From Lantana camara (taxonomy: Eukaryota; Streptophyta; Magnoliopsida; Lamiales; Verbenaceae), in contig CM074858.1 of NCBI GenBank assembly GCA_037501455.1, forward strand, positions 48,419,001 through 48,483,000: DNA of 64,000 bases, given 5' to 3'. Positions within the stretch are counted from its first letter, which is position 1. Every line of letters starts with the position of its first letter. A program made the translations under genes and the position numbers. The notes under the pieces were generated by a model. That model had not been told where the DNA came from. It saw only the letters and a program-made list of their open reading frames with translations, and did not search any database. Below, piece after piece: positions 34,757 to 45,224 of this stretch.

Positions 34757-37700
34757 TGTAACGCCCGGGACGTTGGATCTCCACATCCCCCGCACTAGAG
34801 CTGAGTTCATATATGAAATGGATGATCCGTATACATGCTAAGCAATAGCGAACGGGAGACAAGGAAAAATACTATCCTCGCTAAGCGGAACTTAACCCTG
34901 TACCAAACAATCAAATAACAATAGAGTGCGGAAGCATAGTAAGGAAATCAACTTCTTTTAATCACGAGCACTATGAGTTCAACAAGATAACAAGACACCT
35001 ATCCGATCATAATATTAGCATATGGTTTCGAAACAAAACATTCAACATACTATGTAGGATAATGTACAATAGCCCACACGACTCAAATAGATATAAGTAT
35101 GCTAGTGTATGCATATCAATAACACGTGTGTACAGCTAGACCTAAAACATGACTTTAGACACGACCTGACCTTTCCGCCTAGCTGAATCTGCAAAACTAA
35201 AAAGAATAACGGGGAGGGGTCAGTCTCTAGAAGACTGAGTGAGAAAGGGTATATATAATATAGACACACGTTTCAAGCAAGCCATAATCCCCGATTAGAT
35301 TTTTATAATGCAGTTCCCAAGTGGGCAAGAAAAGAGTATAGCGATATTCGGGATTATGACATCTGGATTACAGTTAATTATTATTTCAGGCATGCAGTGG
35401 CCCGGCGTGTGAGGGTAAGGATCTCCAACCATATCTCCCGTCAGTGTACAATAAATTGATTTCAATTTAATAGTTATCAGGCATCAGTTATTACAGGGCA
35501 ATCAGGAACAAGCTAGCAATCCTTTTTCCTCCAAGGTAACAGATGGGTTTGTAAGGCCCGAGCCATCCAGGACAGGACGAGCATCAGGTACATGAATCCT
35601 ATGCTCGGGACTCCCATCTCCCACCAACCTCCTAGTGGAGTCAGGGTACATCCCACAGGACGGAATCCACATAAGAGCTAGCCGTCGGCCCTTACCTTCC
35701 CGGTTTACTCATTACACGAACCCGAGGGCCCCAAGAACAGTGCAAAACAGGACTCGCCAAAATAGTGCATGTTCATGAATGCATTTTCAGGAGTTGGAAA
35801 AGGGTTTATTTTTACATGAAAACATTTACTCATTTTGGAAATCAATACTAGGTATAATATATTTTTGGCTAAAATTAGCACATAAGGGTTGTAGGGTAGT
35901 AATAGCTAGAACGAAAACCTCACCTTATAATTTCCACAAAAAGGTGAGAGTGTGTGCAACCTACGCGACTTGATCCTGCTCAACTAGGCAACCACCTGTT
36001 CAAACAGGACATGACACGTGAACTTGGACTCGATCATGAACCAGTTACGACGTACGGCGTCAAAATAGGTGTAATGATGTATGTATGCAACCATTGATAT
36101 GATAATATGTTACACTTATGCTTGAAGTATATGATTATGGATAAAACGGGTGATTATTCATCGATCGGTAGCATACGATGACACACAAAACATTCTAAAT
36201 CATAATGTATCCAAATACATCAGATTTATAACATTAATCTAATGTATTTCATTTAGCAATTAGGTTTAAGAAAGCTTATACAAGTTTCAGCTTATTACAC
36301 TTACACCTCCTTAGGTTTAAGTACTCAACAAGACCTAAAATATCTAAGTAAATCGAAGCAAACATGATTAATTTCCAACATTTATACATCATACAACATA
36401 TAAGGAACATAATCTGGGTTAAAAGTTGGGTGACAAAGTGTTAAGAGCAAGGAAATTGGTACGTATGGCATACAACAATGTTCATGAGCAAATTCTCAAA
36501 TAACCATATTGTGCAGAAACTTTCTGCACGTACACCTTGTTGAAAAATCTTGATATCTCATTGCTCAGACGCTATTTTAATGATCCGTAAAATTCGTAGT
36601 AAACTAGACACACAGAACTTTCAAATGGTATAAGCCTCAAATCATGGATGTTTGTCTATAAAGGCAGATTTCAATGTAAAACTGGAACAAAACAGCAACT
36701 CTTGTGCTGTGACACGTTTGAAAGAAAATTTTCGTTACCATATCAAACGAAGTCGAAAAATTCTAAATTTTGTAGGTATACTCCAGACACATATAAGAAC
36801 ACCCCCGTAAAACAGTTTTGGAAAATTCAAATGTTTACTTATTCTGCTCGGGCTGCAGTTCCAGATCAGAAAACAGGGTAAAATAGGGGACTGCGACATT
36901 TTTAGGGGTATCAAACAGAGTCGGATGGGCGCGAAAGTTTATGGAGAGAAACCTGAATATGTGAGGAATAGTCAGTTCAAACAGTTTTGAAAAATAAGGT
37001 CGTATGTGTTCGGAATTCACGTTCGAAGTCACAGCACAAATCATGACAGCACCATAACTCACACGTATATCATTTCTAAACTTTCAAATTGTACAAACTC
37101 ACAGAGATTCAGACTCTTTAACATAAAAATCATCAGATTTCGTCATTCTAACCAGCTATGATTCATGTACTTCGCCATGAAAATTGACAGATTCATTCAA
37201 GACAACGGCTGGTCAACTCTAGGATGCAAGGTTCTAAGATTTTCATGTTTTCTTCTAACTTCCAGCATGCCTTATATCATTTCTCAGCTCATAAAATTCA
37301 TTTATCATGATCAAATATTATCAACTCTAACATATATTTGCAGGACCTCCATCACTCTATCATGTTTAAATCTATCAGCACATATATAACATATATACAC
37401 CATATCATCTTGTTAATTGGAGAAAGGAATCACAAGTGGATTCTACCTGTTGTTAGCTGTTGAAATTCAAAGAGAGGTGGCGAGCTTACTAAACCGGAGT
37501 GAGAAAGAGCAAGGAGACAATCAAGAAGGAGGATTTCTTAAGATGGTGTTCGACTTGCGTGACTGGAACACGATGGGAAGAGGAAAGAAGGAGTAAGGTG
37601 CTGTTCCTGGTATGTAACGTGAGAGATGGCCAAAAGTGGGAATGAGAAATAGAAATTTTCCTTCTCTTTGTCTGATCCAAAATGCAAGAATTGTTGGGGA

Positions 37701-38024
37701 AATCATAAAAAAAAGAAATGAGGCACGCGTAGTGCATTGGAAAGGAGTCAGCAAAAATTCCATCTTAATTGCATTTAAAACCTCCTAATTTAATAGTTAA
37801 GCAATTGGTCCCTTAAATTGGTAGATGAAATTAATTAAGTCCAATTAGTCTTTATTTATTTATTTATTTATTTTCCGAATTATACAAACATTTTCACTTT
37901 AGCACATAATCCACCAAATTAAGTTTCGTTAAATAATTAGAGATACGGATTGTAAGTGGCAAAAATAATAAATTAAACTCTCACGTATCGTATACCTAAC
38001 TTCAAGAAAATACGGGGCGTCACA
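34757..38024 (-). repeat. Gypsy solo LTR G (3,268 bp)
   Basis: On the plus strand it starts TGTAACGCCCGGGACG and ends GGGGCGTCACA, with flanks GAATG (34752) and GAACG (38025), a target duplication with one change. The right LTR of D shows the empty site near 45322. No coding or primer sequence lies within. It carries a stem-loop (35220-35238) and the conserved LTR core near 35600-35735, so it is a distant relative of D and I. Orientation is taken from the core and the end motifs. Confidence 0.85.
35220..35238 (-). other. Conserved LTR stem-loop in G
   Basis: TCAGTCT pairs with AGACTGA around CTAGA, at the same LTR position as in I and D. Confidence 0.7.
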
Positions 38025-39469
38025 GAACGGGAGACCAAAAAAAAAAACGACTCACTAGCTAGGCGGGACTAACCCTCAATTAATACCAGCATGCATATCT
38101 TAAAACTGAAGCATAGTAATATACATTCATTCATTGTCATATTCATATCCATCGTTTCAAAATATACAATCCCCCAAAGTCATAATTAAGCCATCTCTTA
38201 AGTATCGAAAGAGATATAACAATACATATACATAGGCATCAACAATGTACATGAAAATGAGACCGACAAGTGCTAGACCCACAAAAGTAAAGACCGACTC
38301 GATCCCGCCTAGCAAGCACCCTGCAGATCTGAAAAAGTGAGGTGTCAGTCTATGAAAGACTAAGTGAGGGGTTTAAATAAATATAAGTGAACATACCATG
38401 CAAGCTATAATCTCGGGTGAGCTTTTATAAAGGAACACAATATAAGTTCAAGAATAGAGTGAATCCTCGCCCGAGATTACAGCTAATCCAATTTAACAAT
38501 TCATCCATTATCAATTCAGTCCGTGGCCCGGCGAGTAAGGGCATTCTCCAACCTTTACTCCAAAAGTGAACAATCATGAGTGTTTCCATTTATTAGGTTA
38601 TCATGCAAGTAATTACGTGCGATCAATTAGCAGTTTCATGAACCCTTTTTCCTCTGGTTGATGGTGGGTTTGCAAGACCCAACCATCCAATCATGGTGTA
38701 CGTCGAGAACATGACTCCCACGCAAGGGATTTCTTCCTCCACTAAACCTCCTGGTGGATTCCGATGTGATCCCAACATGGTGAGGATAGTGCAAGAGTTA
38801 CCCGTCAGCCCTTGCTTTCCCGGTTGGCTCAATACACTACCCTCGGGCCCACAGTGCAATTCAATTCACTCGCCAAATCAATCAATCAATCGTTCAATCC
38901 GTTTCAATCATGAAATCCATTGTCAATCCATAAGGTTTGAAAATTATAGATATGTATATACACTTTTTGGCCGAAAACAACACATAGGGTTGTAAGGGTT
39001 CTAAGTAATTAGAATTAAACCTCACCTCGACTTTACCAACCAAAAAGAAGTAAGGAAACACCCTATGGAGCGTGCTCCTCGTCTCCGAGACTGTGATCTG
39101 TGTAACAAGGACAAGTGTACATAAGACTCGACTCTTATGAACCAAGCAAAACGAACGGCAAAGCTATGTGATGTCAATCAAGCTCTCACGATCAACAATT
39201 ATCATAAACGGGTTCAATTTATCAATTAATACAACAAGAATTAAGCATTCAATACATATTCAAAGTTTGGGAAAATTACACAAACCTCCCCTATCATAGG
39301 AAATCCCGAAATAACGGGTCGTATATGAAGAATTATGAAATATCGTGAACATGATTGAAACAAGCATAATTAATCACAAATTTAGCAATTAAGAACACAC
39401 GAGGCATAGTAGAATTAAATGGAGAACGGATAATTTTTACACACAAAAGTACTGTTCACTCAGAGAGAG

Positions 39470-39592
39470 ATCCCGGCCGGGATTGATTTTCAGTTCAAAA
39501 CTGTCCCGACCGGGACACAATTAACGTATCTACCCTTCTTGACTGTCCCAGTCGGTATGGTTTTTAGATCAGAAAGGATCCCGGCCGGGACC
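39470..39592. repeat. TCCCGGCCGGGA palindrome cluster in D (left LTR)
   Basis: Four palindromes of one type lie at 39470-39483, 39503-39516, 39544-39557 (decayed) and 39578-39592. The right LTR has the same four at 46764, 46797, 46839 and 46871 with different mismatches. The word differs from the GGGAACGGCCGTTCCC clusters of H, I and E, but the arrangement is alike. Confidence 0.8.
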
Positions 39593-40521
39593 CTCTACTC
39601 GAAAACAGAACAACAGCAGGGCATTTTCCAAAACTCATGCAAACCATCTCCAAAACAAATTCCAGCCATAACAATTGCCCAACAACATCAAATAAACATA
39701 ATACTTCACTTAGGCATCAAACAATCCATTAAATCATGTCTAGATCATCAAAACTCATCAATAAAAACCCATATATTTCCATGCATTCCAACTTCCATAT
39801 TTATACAAAATATGCAAACAATTTCAAGATCAAAGTTCATATTCATGCTTCTCAGCTCAACTAACCAAGAAATCAGCTCTTAATTCACCAAACCCTACTT
39901 AATCAAAGCATCATGAATTCAAATAGTTTCTCATGTTACCTTAAGATGAAGGAAAGATGGGATGTAATGGGAGTATGATGATGATGATACTTCTAGTTTC
40001 ACACATCCTCAAAAAATCTAGCTTGGAGTATGATAGAACTTCCCTCCTTCTCTTGGTGTGATGAACCGATGCAAATGTGTGTGAGTGTGTGAGATTTTGA
40101 TGAAAATATAAGGAATGAAATGAGAGAGATGAAATATAACCAAGTCTTCCACTATGTATACATGACTCCACCCTTTTTTGCATAAAAGTCCCTCAAGAAT
40201 TTGAATTCATGTAAACAAGTTTCTTTCCATGGAAAAAGATCAATTAAATCCAATTCATACAATGCAATTAAGTCCATAAATTTACACAAAGGATCAATTA
40301 AGGGCACATTGTATAATTAAGTCACTTATAACAATTATTTCATATAATTCACGTTAATGATAAATCATAGAAATTCATATAAATGCATAAGAATATAAAG
40401 CATATAATATCATGAAAGTTATAAATAAACGAGTAAGATAATTAAATTAAACCCCGAACTCCCGAAGACCCGCACGTGGTGTGCTTACCTGAACTTCCGA
40501 AAAAAAAATTGGGCCGTTACA

Positions 40522-40558
40522 ACTCTCCCCCCCTTAGATGAATCTGGTCCCCAGATTC
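40522..40558 (-). promoter_or_regulatory. Polypurine tract and stem-loop of D
   Basis: The minus strand reads the stem-loop GAATCTGG-GGA-CCAGATTC (40540-40558), then CTAAGGGGGGGAGAGT, then the LTR. All eight stem pairs are perfect. Confidence 0.8.
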
Positions 40559-40559
40559 A

Positions 40560-41519
40560 CTGATTGGAAGAAAATAACTCCGGGTGGAACCGCTTCATCT
40601 TCTCTTCCGGTTCCCAAGTCATCTATTTGGTCTTATCACTTCTCCATAATACTTTAACCATAGGAATACTCCGATTCCTCAACTATTGATATTTCCGATC
40701 CAAAATTCTAACCGGCTTCTGAACGAACGACAGATTCGGTTCCAACTCTACTTCTTCAACGGGGAGAATTTCAGTTTCATCCGGATAATATTTCCTTAGC
40801 TGAGATACATGAAACACATTGTGAATTCCGGTAAGATTTGGCGGTAAATCTAAGCGATAAGCTACTTCCCCAATTCTCTCAAGAATTTCAAACGGACCCA
40901 AATATCGGGGATTCAGCTTTCCTCCCTTGCCAATTCGAGAAAACACTTTACGTGGGGACACCTTAAAAAAAACCCGATCCCCCACTTCAAATTTAAGATG
41001 TCTCCTATGACGATCCGCATAGCTTTTCTGTCTATCTTGAGCAGCTTTCATCCGTTGTTGTATCAGTTGGACTTTCTCAATCATAGCTCTCACGACCTTA
41101 GAAGGTTTTTCTAACTTCTCACCCTTTTTCACCCCTTTCTGTTTCGTCCACTTCCAGTCTTCCAAGTCAAAGAACAACGGAGATCGACACTTCTGACCAT
41201 AAAGCAACTCATAAGGAGCCATACCAATCGAAGCTTGGTAACTGTTATTATACGCGAACTCAATCAACGGAAGATATTCATGCCAGGAACTTTGGAAATC
41301 CAAGGCACAAGCTCGAAGCAAATCTTCCAAGTACCGTATGACTCTCTCGGATTGACTGTCTGTTTGAGCATGAAATGCCGTGCAGAACTGAAGCCTTGTT
41401 CCCAAAATTCCTTGTAACTCTTGCCACAATTTTGATGTAAATCGGGGATCTTTATCTGAAACAATGCTCACTGGAATACCATGAAGTCGAACAATCTCCT
41501 TATTGTAAATCTCAGCCAA
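40560..41519 (-). pseudogene. D integrase C-terminal half and chromodomain
   Basis: The open frame 40683-41519 begins in the integrase core, with IVSDKDPRFTS holding the second catalytic Asp and QTDSQSERVI holding the Glu. It goes through EFAYNNSYQASIGMAPYELLYG to the C-terminal GPFEILERIGEVAYRLDLP and FHVSQLRKYYPD segments. After a stop, the frame continues into LRNRSIPMVKVLWRS and MTWEPEEKMKRFHPELF, a chromodomain remnant with one more stop. Chromodomains steer integration toward marked chromatin in this group. The start Met is internal; a nonsense codon at about 41529 separates it from the first half of the integrase. Confidence 0.88.
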
Positions 41520-41531
41520 CTTTTCGATCGT

Positions 41532-42521
41532 TTAAGATACTTGGACCGGTATAAAGTGTGCAGACTTGGTTAACCGATCCACAATCACCCAAATACTATC
41601 ATATCCACCCTTCACCTTCGGTAACGCGGACATAAAATCCATTGTCACCTGTTCCCACTTCCACTCGGGAATAGGTAACGGCTGTAGGAGTCCTCCAGGC
41701 TTTTGATGCTCGACTTTAACCTTCTGACACGTCAAATAATGCTTTACAAACTCAGCCACATCCTTCTTCAACCCGTACCACCAATAATATTGGTTGGGAT
41801 CCTTGTACATTTTATTCCCTCCAGGATGGACCGAATAAGCCGACTTATGTGCTTCTTCGAGCAATACCCTTTTCAATTCTTCTGGTACTACCATTCGGTT
41901 CTTGAAACGAAGAAGACCAGTTTCATCGAACCCAAATGGACTTTCCGGATCCTCTCTTGCTTTTACAACCAATCTCTGCACTTCCAAATCTTTATTCTGA
42001 GCTTGGAGCATTTTATGTTTCAAATCCGGTTGAATGGAGATGTTAGAAACCCGAGCTTCAATCACAATTGGCTCAATTTCCTTACTTACACCAACTTCCA
42101 AATTCGAAACACCAACCTTCCTACTTAGAGCATCGGCAACTACATTAGCCTTCTTGGGATGATACTTGATGACACAATCATAATCCTCTAACCGTTCCAT
42201 CCATCTCCGTTGCCTCATATTGAGATCTTTCTGAGTAAACAAATATTGGAGACTCTTATGATCGGTGAAAATCTCAAAAGTTACCCCATACAAGTAATGT
42301 CTCCACTTTCCAAGTGCAAATACCACCGCTACAAGCACTAAATCATGTGTCGGGTAGTTCTTTTCATAATCTTTCAACTTTCGAGAGGCATAAGCAATGG
42401 CCTTTCCGTTCTGAGTCAATACACACCCTAAACCTTTCTTAGATGCGTCTGTGTAAACCGCATACCCTTCAGAACCCTTTGGAAGAGTTAAAACCAGAGC
42501 TGAAACTAATTTCTCCTTCAA
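41532..42521 (-). pseudogene. D RNase H and integrase N-terminal half
   Basis: RNase H is seen from YTDASKKGLGCVLTQ to FTDHKSLQYLF. The family's Glu in the THDLE segment reads Val here (THDLVLVAVVFAL), a likely loss of a catalytic acid. The integrase zinc region follows, with SVHPGGNKMY and HYLTCQKVK. A Cys expected in the CLTC motif is Tyr. Then the core starts with WKWEQVTMDFMSALPK (first catalytic Asp) and WVIVDRLTKSAHFIPV. The frame ends at a TAA inside the core and continues in the same frame at 41519. Confidence 0.88.
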
Positions 42522-43364
42522 GACATTGAAACTCTTCTCACATTCTTCATCTCACGCATACTTAACATCCTTCTTTGTTAACCGAGTCAAAGGAGCAGCA
42601 ATCTTTGAGAAATCTTACACAAATCTCCTATAATATCCCGCCAATCCTAAGTAACTTCTAACCTCGGATGCATTCTTTGGTTTCTCCCACTTCAAAACGG
42701 CCTTAATCTTCGAAGGGTCGACCTCCAATCCATTCCCCGAAATGATATGCCCCAAGAAAGAAACTCGGTCGATCCAAAACTCACATTTGCTAAACTTTGC
42801 AAATAATTGATGCTCCTTCAATGTTCACAACACAAGCTGAAGGTGCCTTGCATGTTCCTCGATTGACTTGGAGAAAACCAGAATATCATCAATAAATATC
42901 ACAACAAAATTATCTAGGAAAGGACGAAAAATTCTATGCATCATATCCATAAAAGCGGCCGGAACATTTGTTAATCCAAAAGGCATTACTACAAATTCAT
43001 AATGCCCATATCTAGTGTTGAAGCCCGTCTTCGGAATATCCTCGGCTTGGATCCGTAACTGGTAAGACCCTTGTCGTAGATCAAGTTTCGAATACACTTT
43101 GGAACCTTGAAGTATGTCAAACAACTCCTCAATGTGTGGAAGAGGATATTTATTCTTGATGGTCATCCGATTTAACTCCCGGTAATCAATACACATCCTG
43201 AGAATTCCATCTTTCTTCTTCACAAATAATACTGGCGCACCCCACGGCGAAGAACTTGGCCTAATATACCCAACTTCCAATAGAGCATCAAGCTGAAACT
43301 TTAGCTCTTTCAATTTTGCTGGAGTCTTAGAATACGGTTCTGCATTCGGATATAAATAAATCAC
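42522..43364 (-). pseudogene. D reverse transcriptase
   Basis: Two open pieces, 42825-43364 and 42615-42821, form the RT. The first has the conserved [33 protein letters not shown] and [13 protein letters not shown] blocks and the catalytic FIDDILVFS (residues 157-160 hold the double Asp). The second has [19 protein letters not shown] and [19 protein letters not shown] between them replaces an Arg-type codon. The stretch to 42522 has two more stops, one a Trp-to-TGA change. Upstream, [11 protein letters not shown] lacks five residues usual in the family (YRMAP), and a one-base deletion near 43361 shifts the frame from protease. Confidence 0.9.
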
Positions 43365-44437
43365 GACTCTATCTCTCTATCACGTGGTAAAGAATTTAAC
43401 TTCTCGGGAAAAACCTCGGGAAACTCTTTAACCACTTCCGTTTCTTCTAACTTCATTTGGTCCTTAGGTTGATTAAGAATATAGGCTATGAATCCCGTAG
43501 CCCCATCACATACCAGTTTTCGAGCTTCGGAGAAAGATAATAAAGACACCGTCTTAGAACTCCGACCCGTAACAATTTCTGAACCCAGCCGAACCGTCTT
43601 AGCCCAACAATCCACGGTTGTACAGTGCTTGAATAACCAATGCATTCCCAAGATAGATTCGTATCGAGCCATTGGCAATTCGATGAAGTCCATCAAGAAA
43701 ACCTGACCCTCAATACTCACCGGCACCTCTCTAAAAACCCGGTCAGTTTCTATACTACCACTAAAATGAGTACTAACCACGTAACATGCAGAAGAATAAG
43801 TAACACGTAAAGGCAATTTCATAAAAATATCACGAGAAATAAAGGAGTGGGTAGCTCCCTGATCAAATAAAGTATGTATGTTTATGCCATGAATGCAAAT
43901 GGTACCTTCAACAACCGCGGCAGGATCTACATCTGCATCCAGTTCCTCTCTTTCTAGAGCATAAGCTCGCGCTCTAATTAATGGTCTCTGACCCCCAGGT
44001 GGTGGATCCCGTCGATTTGGACATCCATCTACCATATGCTCTGCACTCCCACAAATCAAGCAGAGACCTAGACGATGTTGACAACCCTCATAGGTATGGG
44101 TAGGCAATCCACAATAAGTATAACCCGGCTTCCCGGTAGGTGGTGGCGCAGCAGGTGTAACCCGGGGAGCTTTCTGAACCGGTCCTTGTCGTTTGAACTT
44201 CTTTACCGGACCCTTAGGCTGTGGAGGAGCTGTATCATAAGTGATCGGCCTCTTACCGGGATTATAATTTGACCTTGATCCTAAATCGGAACCCTGTCCC
44301 GATCTATAAGTAGACCTCCATACATTAACTAAATCCTCGACCTTTAATGCCTTTGTAGTAGCCTTCTTCCAAGTACTAGTGTTAACTACTTCAATTTCCG
44401 TTTGTATATCTGACCTCAATCCCTGCACAAATTGCAT
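43361..44437 (-). pseudogene. D gag C-end and protease
   Basis: A 358-codon frame begins inside gag (MQFVQGLRSDIQTEI), passes a basic linker and a CCHC zinc knuckle CLICGSAEHMVDGC, and reaches the protease: LFDQGATHSFI, where the usual active site is DSGATHSF (Ser to Gln), and ELPMARYESILGMHWL. It ends at DREIES through a frameshift; the RT follows in another frame. The first Met is internal. Confidence 0.85.
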
Positions 44438-44995
44438 AGCCTTGTGGAAGTCGTCACTTGCAATGTGGGATGCATACTAGGACAACCTCTCAAACTCGGC
44501 TATATACTCCGCAACCGACTTTCCTCCTTATTTAAGTTACGTGAATTCCTTAAGTTTTCGGGTGTGGGAAGATGGAGGAATGAACTTGTTCTTAAATTCC
44601 CTTACGAAAACCTCCCATGTGACTTCCTCCTCGGTGGCATCTAACACAATCTTGGTGCTTTCCCACCATGAATAAACTTCCCCCTGAATTAGAGTGAGAG
44701 TATACCGTGCTTTCTCTCGAGACTCACATGGAATGAGCTCCCACACTCTTTCAACTTCCTTAAGCCATTGTTCGGTTTGAATGTCATTGTTCGGTGCTGC
44801 ATGGGGTGGAGGAGCTGGTGGTGCTGGAGGCATATAATCCCTCAATCTTTGAACGATGAGTTGAACCATAGAATTTAGAAAGTCCTGAGGTTGAGCTTGA
44901 GGGGGTGGAGGTGGACGAGAATGGTCATGATGATGGCGCCTAAGACCTGCAGAATGCTCTCTACGAGGGCGACCACGTGGCATCCTGAAATTCAA
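44438..44995 (-). pseudogene. D gag N-terminal half
   Basis: The frame starts at 44995 with MNFRMPRGRPRREH, runs through a Pro-rich segment into the gag domain (WLKEVERVWELIPC, YSWWESTKIVL, FVREFKNKFIPPSS) and stops after KLKEFT. In-frame reading continues with stops in place of Gln and Glu codons (GGKSVAEYIAEFERLS*YASHI) and joins the 44437 frame. The start, near the leader and after a GC-rich run, is plausible as the true gag start. Confidence 0.85.
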
Positions 44996-45204
44996 ACACT
45001 ATACATGCATGTTTGATTAACAAATGCAAATGAGTGCAATAAAACTCATAACACACATAAATCACATAAATCAAGTTGTTCAAGTAATTCAATTAAGTTA
45101 AAGTAATTCAAATAGGATGCAAGACTCTCACATAATCGAGTAATCCTATGTCGTACGACTTAGACTCACAAGACACGACACTAGAACCGCGGTTTTGTAA
45201 CCGT

Positions 45205-45216
45205 GCTCTGATACCA
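45205..45216 (-). promoter_or_regulatory. Primer binding site of D (initiator Met tRNA)
   Basis: The minus strand reads TGGTATCAGAGC eight bases after the 5' LTR end. Confidence 0.8.
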
Positions 45217-45224
45217 CCTTGGGA

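Larger units (their letters stand above)
34659..40521 (-). repeat. 3' LTR of D (left copy), split by solo LTR G
   Basis: LTR at 34659-34756 and 38025-40521, starting TGTAGCACCCGGAACG and ending GGGCCGTTACA. It closely matches the right copy at 45225-47818. Confidence 0.9.

Noticed and set aside
37860..38024. A coding gene hidden in solo LTR G
   Set aside because: No frame above about 90 codons and no motif; both ends are LTR ends with a target duplication.
41703..42128. 141-codon plus-strand frame
   Set aside because: Antisense shadow of the D RNase H and integrase, with no features of its own.
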